Assembly (NCBI GenBank): GCA_963682175.1 | Contig: OY821786.1 | Span: 24,450,501 to 24,514,500, forward strand | Direction of reading: 5' to 3' | Source: Triglochin maritima | Lineage: Eukaryota > Streptophyta > Magnoliopsida > Alismatales > Juncaginaceae | Length of the DNA: 64,000 bases | The notes under the pieces: generated by a model | Told to the model about the DNA's origin: nothing | Database searches by the model: none | Seen by the model: the letters and a program-made list of their open reading frames with translations, nothing else | Made by a program: the position numbers and the translations under genes | Shown here: one piece after another, positions 32,701 to 46,900 of the stretch | Layout: each line of letters starts with the position of its first letter | How positions within the stretch are numbered: position 1 is the stretch's first letter

Positions 32701-35700
32701 CTCTCTCCTTGTCCTCTCTCTTGTTCTCCTTCTCATCTCCTTCTTCTTCTCCTCCTCCTCCTCCCTCCTTCTTCTCCCTCCTCCTCCTCTTCCTCCTCTC
32801 TCTCCTCCTCCCTCTTCTTTTCCTCTCCGTCACCTTCACTCTCTCTCACTCCTCTCGTTCTCCTTCCCTCTCCCCCTTCTCTGTCTCTCTATTCCTCTCT
32901 CTCCTTACCTTTTATCTCTACTTCTCCTTCTCCCTCCCTCTTTCCTTCTCTCCTTCCCTTCCAGTCCCCTCTTCCTTCTCTCTCTCCTTCTCCATCTAGC
33001 TCACTTACCGACTCCCTCACAATTTCTCCCCCTCTCCTTCTCTTTCTCTCTCTCCTTTTCCTTCATTCACAGTCTCCTTCTCTCTCCTCTCTCTACTTCT
33101 CGCTCTAATTCACTCTCTCCCCTTCTCCGTTTCACTCCCTCCTTATCTCTCCCTCTCTCTCCTTCTCTATTGTTCTCTCTACTTCTCCATCTCTCCTTGC
33201 CCTTCTCACTCCCTCCCCCTCTGTCCACCTCTCCTCTCTCTCCTTCTCCTTCTACCTCTCTCCATCTCTCCCTCTCTCCTTGTTTCCCCCATTTCCTTCT
33301 CTCTCGTCCTACACACTCCTTCTCTCTCCCCACTCCTTCTCCTTGTTTTTCACTCTCTTATTGTCCCGCGCTCTCTCCTTCTCACTCCTCTCTCTGATTC
33401 TCCCTTCTATCTTCTATCTTCTCTCTCCTTATCCTTCACTCTTCGTCTTCAATCTCCTTCCCTCTCTCTCCTTCTCCTCTACTTCAATACCTCTCCTTCT
33501 CTTTCCCTTTTTCCTTCTCCTTCTCTCTCTTCTTCCTGTCTCTCTCTCTCCCTCGCTTGCCTTCTCCTCTTGCTTCTCTCCCTCCCTCTCCTTCTCCTTC
33601 CCATCTCCGCTCTTCTCCCCCTCTCCGTCTCCTCCTCTCTCCGTCTTCCTCCTTCCCCCTCCATCTCCCTCTACTTCTCTCTCCTTGTCCATCTCTCTCC
33701 CCCTCCTCTCTCACTCTGTCGTACTCTCTCGCTCTCCTCCTTCTTCTCCCCTCTTTCCTCCTCCTCTATCTCTCCTCTCTTCGTCTCCTTCTCGCTCTCC
33801 TCCCCTCCCACTCCCATTGTCCTTCTCTCTCCCTCTCCTATCCACTCTCCCCTTCTCCTTCTCTCTGCGTGCCCTTATTCTTCTCTCCGTCGTTCTCCTT
33901 CTCTCTCCTTGTCCTCTCTCTTGTTCTCCTTCTCATCTCCTTCTTCTTCTCCTCCTCCTCCTCTCTCCTTCTTCTCCCTCCTCCTCCTCTTCCTCCTCTC
34001 TCTCCTTCTCTTTCTCTCATCCCTCTCCTTCTCCTTCGCTTGTCCTTCTCTCTCCTCCTCCCTCTTCTTTTCCTCTCCGTCACCTTCATTCTCTCTCACT
34101 CCTCTCGTTCTCCTTCCCTCTCCCCCTTCTCCGTCTCTCTATTCCTCTCTCTCCTTACCTTTTATCTCTACTTCTCCTTCTCCCTCCCTCTTTCCTTCTC
34201 TCCTTCCCTTCCAGTCCCCTCTTCCTTCTCTCTCTCCTTCTCCATCTAGCTCACTTACCGACTCCCTCACAATTTCTCCCCCTCTCCTTCTCTTTCTCTC
34301 TCTCCTTTTCCTTCATTCACAGTCTCCTTCTCTCTCCTCTCTCTACTTCTCGCTCTAATTCACTCTCTCCCCTTCTCCGTTTGACTCCCTCCTTATCTCT
34401 CCCTCTCTCTCCTTCTCTATTGTTCTCTCTACTTCTCCATCTCTCCTTGCCCTTCTCACTCCCTCCCCCTCTGTCCACCTCTCCTCTCTCTCCTTCTCCT
34501 TCTACCTCTCTCCATCTCTCCCTCTCTCCTTGTTTCCCCCATTTCCTTCTCTCTCGTCCTACACACTCCTTCTCTCTCCCCACTCCTTCTCCTTGTTTTT
34601 CACTCTCTTATTGTCCCGCGCTCTCTCCTTCTCACTCCTCTCTCTGATTCTCCCTTCTATCTTCTATCTTCTCCCTCCTTATCCTTCACTCTTCGTCTTC
34701 AATCTCCTTCCCTCTCTCTCCTTCTCCTCTACTTCAATACCTCTCCTTCTCTTTCCCTTTTTCCTTCTCCTTCTCTCTCTTCTTCCTGTCTCTCTCTCTC
34801 CCTCTCTTGCCTTCTCCTCTTGCTTCTCTCCCTCCCTCTCCTTCTCCTTCCCATCTCCGCTCTTCTCCCCCTCTCCGTCTCCTCCTCTCTCCGTCTTCCT
34901 CCTTCCCCCTCCATCTCCCTCTACTTCTCTCTCCTTGTCCATCTCTCTCCCCCTCCTCTCTCACTCTGTCGTACTCTCTCGCTCTCCTCCTTCTTCTCCC
35001 CTCTTTCCTCCTCCTCTATCTCTCCTCTCTTCGTCTCCTTCTCGCTCTCCTCCCCTCCCACTCCCATTGTCCTTCTCTCTCCCTCTCCTATCCACTCTCC
35101 CCTTCTCCTTCTCTCTGCGTGCCCTTATTCTTCTCTCCGTCGTTCTCCTTCTCTCTCCTTGTCCTCTCTCTTGTTCTCCTTCTCATCTCCTTCTTCTTCT
35201 CCTCCTCCTCCTCCCTCCTTCTTCTCCCTCCTCCTCCTCTTCCTCCTCTCTCTCCTCCTCCCTCTTCTTTTCCTCTCCGTCACCTTCACTCTCTCTCACT
35301 CCTCTCGTTCTCCTTCCCTCTCCCCCTTCTCTGTCTCTCTATTCCTCTCTCTCCTTACCTTTTATCTCTACTTCTCCTTCTCCCTCCCTCTTTCCTTCTC
35401 TCCTTCCCTTCCAGTCCCCTCTTCCTTCTCTCTCTCCTTCTCCATCTAGCTCACTTACCGACTCCCTCACAATTTCTCCCCCTCTCCTTCTCTTTCTCTC
35501 TCTCCTTTTCCTTCATTCACAGTCTCCTTCTCTCTCCTCTCTCTACTTCTCGCTCTAATTCACTCTCTCCCCTTCTCCGTTTCACTCCCTCCTTATCTCT
35601 CCCTCTCTCTCCTTCTCTATTGTTCTCTCTACTTCTCCATCTCTCCTTGCCCTTCTCACTCCCTCCCCCTCTGTCCACCTCTCCTCTCTCTCCTTCTCCT

Positions 35701-38700
35701 TCTACCTCTCTCCATCTCTCCCTCTCTCCTTGTTTCCCCCATTTCCTTCTCTCTCGTCCTACACACTCCTTCTCTCTCCCCACTCCTTCTCCTTGTTTTT
35801 CACTCTCTTATTGTCCCGCGCTCTCTCCTTCTCACTCCTCTCTCTGATTCTCCCTTCTATCTTCTATCTTCTCTCTCCTTATCCTTCACTCTTCGTCTTC
35901 AATCTCCTTCCCTCTCTCTCCTTCTCCTCTACTTCAATACCTCTCCTTCTCTTTCCCTTTTTCCTTCTCCTTCTCTCTCTTCTTCCTGTCTCTCTCTCTC
36001 CCTCGCTTGCCTTCTCCTCTTGCTTCTCTCCCTCCCTCTCCTTCTCCTTCCCATCTCCGCTCTTCTCCCCCTCTCCGTCTCCTCCTCTCTCCGTCTTCCT
36101 CCTTCCCCCTCCATCTCCCTCTACTTCTCTCTCCTTGTCCATCTCTCTCCCCCTCCTCTCTCACTCTGTCGTACTCTCTCGCTCTCCTCCTTCTTCTCCC
36201 CTCTTTCCTCCTCCTCTATCTCTCCTCTCTTCGTCTCCTTCTCGCTCTCCTCCCCTCCCACTCCCATTGTCCTTCTCTCTCCCTCTCCTATCCACTCTCC
36301 CCTTCTCCTTCTCTCTGCGTGCCCTTATTCTTCTCTCCGTCGTTCTCCTTCTCTCTCCTTGTCCTCTCTCTTGTTCTCCTTCTCATCTCCTTCTTCTTCT
36401 CCTCCTCCTCCTCTCTCCTTCTTCTCCCTCCTCCTCCTCTTCCTCCTCTCTCTCCTTCTCTTTCTCTCATCCCTCTCCTTCTCCTTCGCTTGTCCTTCTC
36501 TCTCCTCCTCCCTCTTCTTTTCCTCTCCGTCACCTTCATTCTCTCTCACTCCTCTCGTTCTCCTTCCCTCTCCCCCTTCTCCGTCTCTCTATTCCTCTCT
36601 CTCCTTACCTTTTATCTCTACTTCTCCTTCTCCCTCCCTCTTTCCTTCTCTCCTTCCCTTCCAGTCCCCTCTTCCTTCTCTCTCTCCTTCTCCATCTAGC
36701 TCACTTACCGACTCCCTCACAATTTCTCCCCCTCTCCTTCTCTTTCTCTCTCTCCTTTTCCTTCATTCACAGTCTCCTTCTCTCTCCTCTCTCTACTTCT
36801 CGCTCTAATTCACTCTCTCCCCTTCTCCGTTTCACTCCCTCCTTATCTCTCCCTCTCTCTCCTTCTCTATTGTTCTCTCTACTTCTCCATCTCTCCTTGC
36901 CCTTCTCACTCCCTCCCCCTCTGTCCACCTCTCCTCTCTCTCCTTCTCCTTCTACCTCTCTCCATCTCTCCCTCTCTCCTTGTTTCCCCCATTTCCTTCT
37001 CTCTCGTCCTACACACTCCTTCTCTCTCCCCACTCCTTCTCCTTGTTTTTCACTCTCTTATTGTCCCGCGCTCTCTCCTTCTCACTCCTCTCTCTGATTC
37101 TCCCTTCTATCTTCTATCTTCTCTCTCCTTATCCTTCACTCTTCGTCTTCAATCTCCTTCCCTCTCTCTCCTTCTCCTCTACTTCAATACCTCTCCTTCT
37201 CTTTCCCTTTTTCCTTCTCCTTCTCTCTCTTCTTCCTGTCTCTCTCTCTCCCTCGCTTGCCTTCTCCTCTTGCTTCTCTCCCTCCCTCTCCTTCTCCTTC
37301 CCATCTCCGCTCTTCTCCCCCTCTCCGTCTCCTCCTCTCTCCGTCTTCCTCCTTCCCCCTCCATCTCCCTCTACTTCTCTCTCCTTGTCCATCTCTCTCC
37401 CCCTCCTCTCTCACTCTGTCGTACTCTCTCGCTCTCCTCCTTCTTCTCCCCTCTTTCCTCCTCCTCTATCTCTCCTCTCTTCGTCTCCTTCTCCTTCTCG
37501 CTCTCCTCCCCTCCCACTCCCATTGTCCTTCTCTCTCCCTCTCCTATCCACTCTCCCCTTCTCCTTCTCTCTGCGTGCCCTTATTCTTCTCTCCGTCGTT
37601 CTCCTTCTCTCTCCTTGTCCTCTCTCTTGTTCTCCTTCTCATCTCCTTCTTCTTCTCCTCCTCCTCCTCTCTCCTTCTTCTCCCTCCTCCTCCTCTTCCT
37701 CCTCTCTCTCCTTCTCTTTCTCTCATCCCTCTCCTTCTCCTTCGCTTGTCCTTCTCTCTCCTCCTCCCTCTTCTTTTCCTCTCCGTCACCTTCATTCTCT
37801 CTCACTCCTCTCGTTCTCCTTCCCTCTCCCCCTTCTCCGTCTCTCTATTCCTCTCTCTCCTTACCTTTTATCTCTACTTCTCCTTCTCCCTCCCTCTTTC
37901 CTTCTCTCCTTCCCTTCCAGTCCCCTCTTCCTTCTCTCTCTCCTTCTCCATCTAGCTCACTTACCGACTCCCTCACAATTTCTCCCCCTCTCCTTCTCTT
38001 TCTCTCTCTCCTTTTCCTTCATTCACAGTCTCCTTCTCTCTCCTCTCTCTACTTCTCGCTCTAATTCACTCTCTCCCCTTCTCCGTTTCACTCCCTCCTT
38101 ATCTCTCCCTCTCTCTCCTTCTCTATTGTTCTCTCTACTTCTCCATCTCTCCTTGCCCTTCTCACTCCCTCCCCCTCTGTCCACCTCTCCTCTCTCTCCT
38201 TCTCCTTCTACCTCTCTCCATCTCTCCCTCTCTCCTTGTTTCCCCCATTTCCTTCTCTCTCGTCCTACACACTCCTTCTCTCTCCCCACTCCTTCTCCTT
38301 GTTTTTCACTCTCTTATTGTCCCGCGCTCTCTCCTTCTCACTCCTCTCTCTGATTCTCCCTTCTATCTTCTATCTTCTCTCTCCTTATCCTTCACTCTTC
38401 GTCTTCAATCTCCTTCCCTCTCTCTCCTTCTCCTCTACTTCAATACCTCTCCTTCTCTTTCCCTTTTTCCTTCTCCTTCTCTCTCTTCTTCCTGTCTCTC
38501 TCTCTCCCTCGCTTGCCTTCTCCTCTTGCTTCTCTCCCTCCCTCTCCTTCTCCTTCCCATCTCCGCTCTTCTCCCCCTCTCCGTCTCCTCCTCTCTCCGT
38601 CTTCCTCCTTCCCCCTCCATCTCCCTCTACTTCTCTCTCCTTGTCCATCTCTCTCCCCCTCCTCTCTCACTCTGTCGTACTCTCTCGCTCTCCTCCTTCT

Positions 38701-41700
38701 TCTCCCCTCTTTCCTCCTCCTCTATCTCTCCTCTCTTCGTCTCCTTCTCGCTCTCCTCCCCTCCCACTCCCATTGTCCTTCTCTCTCCCTCTCCTATCCA
38801 CTCTCCCCTTCTCCTTCTCTCTGCGTGCCCTTATTCTTCTCTCCGTCGTTCTCCTTCTCTCTCCTTGTCCTCTCTCTTGTTCTCCTTCTCATCTCCTTCT
38901 TCTCCACCTCCTCCTCTCTCCTTCTTCTCCCTCCTCCTCCTCTTCCTCCTCTCTCTCCTTCTCTTTCTCTCATCCCTCTCCTTCTCCTTCGCTTGTCCTT
39001 CTCTCTCCTCCTCCCTCTTCTTTTCCTCTCCGTCACCTTCATTCTCTCTCACTCCTCTCGTTCTCCTTCCCTCTCCCCCTTCTTCGTCTCTCTATTCCTC
39101 TCTCTCCTTACCTTTTATCTCTACTTCTCCTTCTCCCTCCCTCTTTCCTTCTCTCCTTCCCTTCCAGTCCCCTCTTACTTCTCTCTCTCCTTCTCCATCT
39201 AGCTCACTTACCGACTCCCTCACAATTTCTCCCCCTCTCCTTCTCTTTCTCTCTCTCCTTTTCCTTCATTCACAGTCTCCTTCTCTCTCCTCTCTCTACT
39301 TCTCGCTCTAATTCACTCTCTCCCCTTCTCCGTTTGACTCCCTCCTTATCTCTCCCTCTCTCTCCTTCTCTATTGTTCTCTCTAATTCTCCATCTCTCCT
39401 TGCCCTTCTCACTCCCTCCCCCTCTGTCCACCTCTCCTCTCTCTCCTTCTCCTTCTACCTCTCTCCATCTCTCCCACTCTCCTTGTTTCCCCCATTTCCT
39501 TCTCTCTCGTCCTACACACTCCTTCTCTCTCCCCACTCCTTCTCCTTGTTTTTCACTCTCTTATTGTCCCGCGCTCTCTCCTTCTCACTCCTCTCTCTGA
39601 TTCTCCCTTCTATCTTCTATATTCTCCCTCCTTATCCTTCACTCTTCGTCTTCAATCTCCTTCCCTCTCTCTCCTTCTCCTCTACTTCAATACCTCTCCT
39701 TCCCTTTCCCTTTTTCCTTCTCCTTCTCTCTCTTCTTCCTGTCTCTCTCTCTCCCTCGCTTGCCTTCTCCTCTTGCTTCTCTCCCTCCCTCTCCTTCTCC
39801 TTCCCATCTCCGCTCTTCTCCCCCTCTCCGTCTCCTCCTCTCTCCGTCTTCCTCCTTCCCCCTCCATCTCCCTCTACTTCTCTCTCCTTGTCCATCTCTC
39901 TCCCCCTCCTCTCTCACTCTGTCGTACTCTCTCGCTCTCCTCCTTCTTCTCCCCTCTTTCCTCCTCCTCTATCTCTCCTCTCTTCGTCTCCTTCTCGCTC
40001 TCCTCCCCTCCCACTCCCATTGTCCTTCTCTCTCCCTCTCCTATCCACTCTCCCCTTCTCCTTCTCTCTGCGTGCCCTTATTCTTCTCTCCGTCGTTCTC
40101 CTTCTCTCTCCTTGTCCTCTCTCTTGTTCTCCTTCTCATCTCCTTCTTCTTCTCCTCCTCCTCCTCTCTCCTTCTTCTCCCTCCTCCTCCTCTTCCTCCT
40201 CTCTCTCCTTCTCTTTCTCTCATCCCTCTCCTTCTCCTTCGCTTGTCCTTCTCTCTCCTCCTCCCTCTTCTTTTCCTCTCCGTCACCTTCATTCTCTCTC
40301 ACTCCTCTCGTTCTCCTTCCCTCTCCCCCTTCTCCGTCTCTCTATTCCTCCCTCTCCTTACCTTTTATCTCTACTTCTCCTTCTCCCTCCCTCTTTCCTT
40401 CTCTCCTTCCCTTCCAGTCCCCTCTTCCTTCTCTCTCTCCTTCTCCATCTAGCTCACTTACCGACTCCCTCACAATTTCTCCCCCTCTCCTTCTCTTTCT
40501 CTCTCTCCTTTTCCTTCATTCACAGTCTCCTTCTCTCTCCTCTCTCTACTTCTCGCTCTAATTCACTCTCTCCCCTTCTCCGTTTCACTCCCTCCTTATC
40601 TCTCCCTCTCTCTCCTTCTCTATTGTTCTCTCTACTTCTCCATCTCTCCTTGCCCTTCTCACTCCCTCCCCCTCTGTCCACCTCTCCTCTCTCTCCTTCT
40701 CCTTCTACCTCTCTCCATCTCTCCCTCTCTCCTTGTTTCCCCCATTTCCTTCTCTCTCGTCCTACACACTCCTTCTCTCTCCCCACTCCTTCTCCTTGTT
40801 TTTCACTCTCTTATTGTCCCGCGCTCTCTCCTTCTCACTCCTCTCTCTGATTCTCCCTTCTATCTTCTATCTTCTCCCTCCTTATCCTTCACTCTTCGTC
40901 TTCAATCTCCTTCCCTCTCTCTCCTTCTCCTCTACTTCAATACCTCTCCTTCTCTTTCCCTTTTTCCTTCTCCTTCTCTCTCTTCTTCCTGTCTCTCTCT
41001 CTCTCTCCCTCGCTTGCCTTCTCCTCTTGCTTCTCTCCCTCCCTCTCCTTCTCCTTCCCATCTCCGCTCTTCTCCCCCTCTCCGTCTCCTCCTCTCTCCG
41101 TCTTCCTCCTTCCCCCTCCATCTCCCTCTACTTCTCTCTCCTTGTCCATCTCTCTCCCCCTCCTCTCTCACTCTGTCGTACTCTCTCGCTCTCCTCCTTC
41201 TTCTCCCCTCTTTCCTCCTCCTCTATCTCTCCTCTCTTCGTCTCCTTCTCGCTCTCCTCCCCTCCCACTCCCATTGTCCTTCTCTCTCCCTCTCCTATCC
41301 ACTCTCCCCTTCTCCTTCTCTCTGCGTGCCCTTATTCTTCTCTCCGTCGTTCTCCTTCTCTCTCCTTGTCCTCTCTCTTGTTCTCCTTCTCATCTCCTTC
41401 TTCTTCTCCTCCTCCTCCTCTCTCCTTCTTCTCCCTCCTCCTCCTCTTCCTCCTCTCTCTCCTTCTCTTTCTCTCATCCCTCTCCTTCTCCTTCGCTTGT
41501 CCTTCTCTCTCCTCCTCCCTCTTCTTTTCCTCTCCGTCACCTTCATTCTCTCTCACTCCTCTCGTTCTCCTTCCCTCTCCCCCTTCTCCGTCTCTCTATT
41601 CCTCCCTCTCCTTACCTTTTATCTCTACTTCTCCTTCTCCCTCCCTCTTTCCTTCTCTCCTTCCCTTCCAGTCCCCTCTTCCTTCTCTCTCTCCTTCTCC

Positions 41701-44700
41701 ATCTAGCTCACTTACCGACTCCCTCACAATTTCTCCCCCTCTCCTTCTCTTTCTCTCTCTCCTTTTCCTTCATTCACAGTCTCCTTCTCTCTCCTCTCTC
41801 TACTTCTCGCTCTAATTCACTCTCTCCCCTTCTCCGTTTCACTCCCTCCTTATCTCTCCCTCTCTCTCCTTCTCTATTGTTCTCTCTACTTCTCCATCTC
41901 TCCTTGCCCTTCTCACTCCCTCCCCCTCTGTCCACCTCTCCTCTCTCTCCTTCTCCTTCTACCTCTCTCCATCTCTCCCTCTCTCCTTGTTTCCCCCATT
42001 TCCTTCTCTCTCGTCCTACACACTCCTTCTCTCTCCCCACTCCTTCTCCTTGTTTTTCACTCTCTTATTGTCCCGCGCTCTCTCCTTCTCACTCCTCTCT
42101 CTGATTCTCCCTTCTATCTTCTATCTTCTCCCTCCTTATCCTTCACTCTTCGTCTTCAATCTCCTTCCCTCTCTCTCCTTCTCCTCTACTTCAATACCTC
42201 TCCTTCTCTTTCCCTTTTTCCTTCTCCTTCTCTCTCTTCTTCCTGTCTCTCTCTCTACCTCGCTTGCCTTCTCCTCTTGCTTCTCTCCCTCCCTCTCCTT
42301 CTCCTTCCCATCTCCGCTCTTCTCCCCCTCTCCGTCTCCTCCTCTCTCCGTCTTCCTCCTTCCCCCTCCATCTCCCTCTACTTCTCTCTCCTTGTCCATC
42401 TCTCTCCCCCTCCTCTCTCACTCTGTCGTACTCTCTCGCTCTCCTCCTTCTTCTCCCCTCTTTCCTCCTCCTCTATCTCTCCTCTCTTCGTCTCCTTCTC
42501 GCTCTCCTCCCCTCCCACTCCCATTGTCCTTCTCTCTCCCTCTCCTATCCACTCTCCCCTTCTCCTTCTCTCTGCGTGCCCTTATTCTTCTCTCCGTCGT
42601 TCTCCTTCTCTCTCCTTGTCCTCTCTCTTGTTCTCCTTCTCATCTCCTTCTTCTTCTCCTCCTCCTCCTCTCTCCTTCTTCTCCCTCCTCCTCCTCTTCC
42701 TCCTCTCTCTCCTTCTCTTTCTCTCATCCCTCTCCTTCTCCTTCGCTTGTCCTTCTCTCTCCTCCTCCCTCTTCTTTTCCTCTCCGTCACCTTCATTCTC
42801 TCTCACTCCTCTCGTTCTCCTTCCCTCTCCCCCTTCTCCGTCTCACTATTCCTCTCTCTCCTTACCTTTTATCTCTACTTCTCCTTCTCCCTCCCTCTTT
42901 CCTTCTCTCCTTCCCTTCCAGTCCCCTCTTCCTTCTCTCTCTCCTTCTCCATCTAGCTCACTTACCGACTCCCTCACAATTTCTCCCCCTCTCCTTCTCT
43001 TTCTCTCTCTCCTTTTCCTTCATTCACAGTCTCCTTCTCTCTCCTCTCTCTACTTCTCGCTCTAATTCACTCTCTCCCCTTCTCCGTTTGACTCCCTCCT
43101 TATCTCTCCCTCTCTCTCCTTCTCTATTGTTCTCTCTACTTCTCCATCTCTCCTTGCCCTTCTCACTCCCTCCCCCTCTGTCCACCTCTCCTCTCTCTCC
43201 TTCTCCTTCTACCTCTCTCCATCTCTCCCTCTCTCCTTGTTTCCCCCATTTCCTTCTCTCTCGTCCTACACACTCCTTCTCTCTCCCCACTCCTTCTCCT
43301 TGTTTTTCACTCTCTTATTGTCCCGCGCTCTCTCCTTCTCACTCCTCTCTCTGATTCTCCCTTCTATCTTCTATCTTCTCCCTCCTTATCCTTCACTCTT
43401 CGTCTTCAATCTCCTTCCCTCTCTCTCCTTCTCCTCTACTTCAATACCTCTCCTTCTCTTTCCCTTTTTCCTTCTCCTTCTCTCTCTTCTTCCTGTCTCT
43501 CTCTCTCCCTCGCTTGCCTTCTCCTCTTGCTTCTCTCCCTCCCTCTCCTTCTCCTTCCCATCTCCGCTCTTCTCCCCCTCTCCGTCTCCTCCTCTCTCCG
43601 TCTTCCTCCTTCCCCCTCCATCTCCCTCTACTTCTCTCTCCTTGTCCATCTCTCTCCCCCTCCTCTCTCACTCTGTCGTACTCTCTCGCTCTCCTCCTTC
43701 TTCTCCCCTCTTTCCTCCTCCTCTATCTCTCCTCTCTTCGTCTCCTTCTCGCTCTCCTCCCCTCCCACTCCCATTGTCCTTCTCTCTCCCTCTCCTATCC
43801 ACTCTCCCCTTCTCCTTCTCTCTGCGTGCCCTTATTCTTCTCTCCGTCGTTCTCCTTCTCTCTCCTTGTCCTCTCTCTTGTTCTCCTTCTCATCTCCTTC
43901 TTCTTCTCCTCCTCCTCCTCTCTCCTTCTTCTCCCTCCTCCTCCTCTTCCTCCTCTCTCTCCTTCTCTTTCTCTCATCCCTCTCCTTCTCCTTCGCTTGT
44001 CCTTCTCTCTCCTCCTCCCTCTTCTTTTCCTCTCCGTCACCTTCATTCTCTCTCACTCCTCTCGTTCTCCTTCCCTCTCCCCCTTCTCCGTCTCTCTATT
44101 CCTCTCTCTCCTTACCTTTTATCTCTACTTCTCCTTCTCCCTCCCTCTTTCCTTCTCTCCTTCCCTTCCAGTCCCCTCTTCCTTCTCTCTCTCCTTCTCC
44201 ATCTAGCTCACTTACCGACTCCCTCACAATTTCTCCCCCTCTCCTTCTCTTTCTCTCTCTCCTTTTCCTTCATTCACAGTCTCCTTCTCTCTCCTCTCTC
44301 TACTTCTCGCTCTAATTCACTCTCTCCCCTTCTCCGTTTGACTCCCTCCTTATCTCTCCCTCTCTCTCCTTCTCTATTGTTCTCTCTACTTCTCCATCTC
44401 TCCTTGCCCTTCTCACTCCCTCCCCCTCTGTCCACCTCTCCTCTCTCTCCTTCTCCTTCTACCTCTCTCCATCTCTCCCTCTCTCCTTGTTTCCCCCATT
44501 TCCTTCTCTCTCGTCCTACACACTCCTTCTCTCTCCCCACTCCTTCTCCTTGTTTTTCACTCTCTTATTGTCCCGCGCTCTCTCCTTCTCACTCCTCTCT
44601 CTGATTCTCCCTTCTATCTTCTATCTTCTCCCTCCTTATCCTTCACTCTTCGTCTTCAATCTCCTTCCCTCTCTCTCCTTCTCCTCTACTTCAATACCTC

Positions 44701-46900
44701 TCCTTCTCTTTCCCTTTTTCCTTCTCCTTCTCTCTCTTCTTCCTGTCTCTCTCTCTCCCTCGCTTGCCTTCTCCTCTTGCTTCTCTCCCTCCCTCTCCTT
44801 CTCCTTCCCATCTCCGCTCTTCTCCCCCTCTCCGTCTCCTCCTCTCTCCGTCTTCCTCCTTCCCCCTCCATCTCCCTCTACTTCTCTCTCCTTGTCCATC
44901 TCTCTCCCCCTCCTCTCTCACTCTGTCGTACTCTCTCGCTCTCCTCCTTCTTCTCCCCTCTTTCCTCCTCCTCTATCTCTCCTCTCTTCGTCTCCTTCTC
45001 GCTCTCCTCCCCTCCCACTCCCATTGTCCTTCTCTCTCCCTCTCCTATCCACTCTCCCCTTCTCCTTCTCTCTGCGTGCCCTTATTCTTCTCTCCGTCGT
45101 TCTCCTTCTCTCTCCTTGTCCTCTCTCTTGTTCTCCTTCTCATCTCCTTCTTCTTCTCCTCCTCCTCCTCTCTCCTTCTTCTCCCTCCTCCTCCTCTTCC
45201 TCCTCTCTCTCCTTCTCTTTCTCTCATCCCTCTCCTTCTCCTTCGCTTGTCCTTCTCTCTCCTCCTCCCTCTTCTTTTCCTCTCCGTCACCTTCATTCTC
45301 TCTCACTCCTCTCGTTCTCCTTCCCTCTCCCCCTTCTCCGTCTCTCTATTCCTCTCTCTCCTTACCTTTTATCTCTACTTCTCCTTCTCCCTCCCTCTTT
45401 CCTTCTCTCCTTCCCTTCCAGTCCCCTCTTCCTTCTCTCTCTCCTTCTCCATCTAGCTCACTTACCGACTCCCTCACAATTTCTCCCCCTCTCCTTCTCT
45501 TTCTCTCTCTCCTTTTCCTTCATTCACAGTCTCCTTCTCTCTCCTCTCTCTACTTCTCGCTCTAATTCACTCTCTCCCCTTCTCCGTTTGACTCCCTCCT
45601 TATCTCTCCCTCTCTCTCATTCTCTATTGTTCTCTCTACTTCTCCATCTCTCCTTGCCCTTCTCACTCCCTCCCCCTCTGTCCACCTCTCCTCTCTCTCC
45701 TTCTCCTTCTACCTCTCTCCATCTCTCCCTCTCTCCTTGTTTCCCCCATTTCCTTCTCTCTCGTCCTACACACTCCTTCTCTCTCCCCACTCCTTCTCCT
45801 TGTTTTTCACTCTCTTATTGTCCCGCGCTCTCTCCTTCTCACTCCTCTCTCTGATTCTCCCTTCTATCTTCTATCTTCTCCCTCCTTATCCTTCACTCTT
45901 CGTCTTCAATCTCCTTCCCTCTCTTTCCTTCTCCTCTACTTCAATACCTCTCCTTCTCTTTCCCTTTTTCCTTCTCCTTCTCTCTCTTCTTCCTGTCTCT
46001 CTCTCTCCCTCGCTTGCCTTCTCCTCTTGCTTCTCTCCCTCCCTCTCCTTCTCCTTCCCATCTCCGCTCTTCTCCCCCTCTCCGTCTCCTCCTCTCTCCG
46101 TCTTCCTCCTTCCCCCTCCATCTCCCTCTACTTCTCTCTCCTTGTCCATCTCTCTCCCCCTCCTCTCTCACTCTGTCGTACTCTCTCGCTCTCCTCCTTC
46201 TTCTCCCCTCTTTCCTCCTCCTCTATCTCTCCTCTCTTCGTCTCCTTCTCGCTCTCCTCCCCTCCCACTCCCATTGTCCTTCTCTCTCCCTCTCCTATCC
46301 ACTCTCCCCTTCTCCTTCTCTCTGCGTGCCCTTATTCTTCTCTCCGTCGTTCTCCTTCTCTCTCCTTGTCCTCTCTCTTGTTCTCCTTCTCATCTCCTTC
46401 TTCTTCTCCTCTCTCCTTCTTCTCCCTCCTCCTCCTCTTCCTCCTCTCTCTCCTTCTCTTTCTCTCATCCCTCTCCTTCTCCTTCGCTTGTCCTTCTCTC
46501 TCCTCCTCCCTCTTCTTTTCCTCTCCGTCACCTTCATTCTCTCTCACTCCTCTCGTTCTCCTTCCCTCTCCCCCTTCTCCGTCTCTCTATTCCTCTCTCT
46601 CCTTACCTTTTATCTCTACTTCTCCTTCTCCCTCCCTCTTTCCTTCTCTCCTTCCCTTCCAGTCCCCTCTTCCTTCTTTCTCTCCTTCTCCATCTAGCTC
46701 ACTTACCGACTCCCTCACTCTTTCTCCCCCTCTCCTTCTCTTTCTCTCTCTCCTTTTCCTTCATTCACAGTCTCCTTCTCTCTCCTCTCTCTACTTCTCG
46801 CTCTAATTCACTCTCTCCCCTTCTCCGTTTCACTCCCTCCTTATCTCTCCCTCTCTCTCCTTCTCTATTGTTCTCTCTACTTCTCCATCTCTCCTTGCCC
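29784..46900 (+). repeat. Homogenised polypyrimidine satellite, exact 1,250 bp period
   Basis: Copy starts are at 29784, 31034, 32284, 33482, 34732, 35932, 37182, 38438, 39685, 40935, 42189, 43439, 44689 and 45939. Nine spacings are exactly 1,250. The two spacings of 1,198 and 1,200 carry the 50-bp deletion (near 32811 and 35261). Shared marks are CGTCTCCTTCTCGCTC with 6 bases lost (the copy at 37182 keeps them), CTACACACTCC, CACAATTTCTCC and the five-C run. The copies from 42189 to 45939 differ by only scattered single bases, so this block was homogenised recently. Confidence 0.93.
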
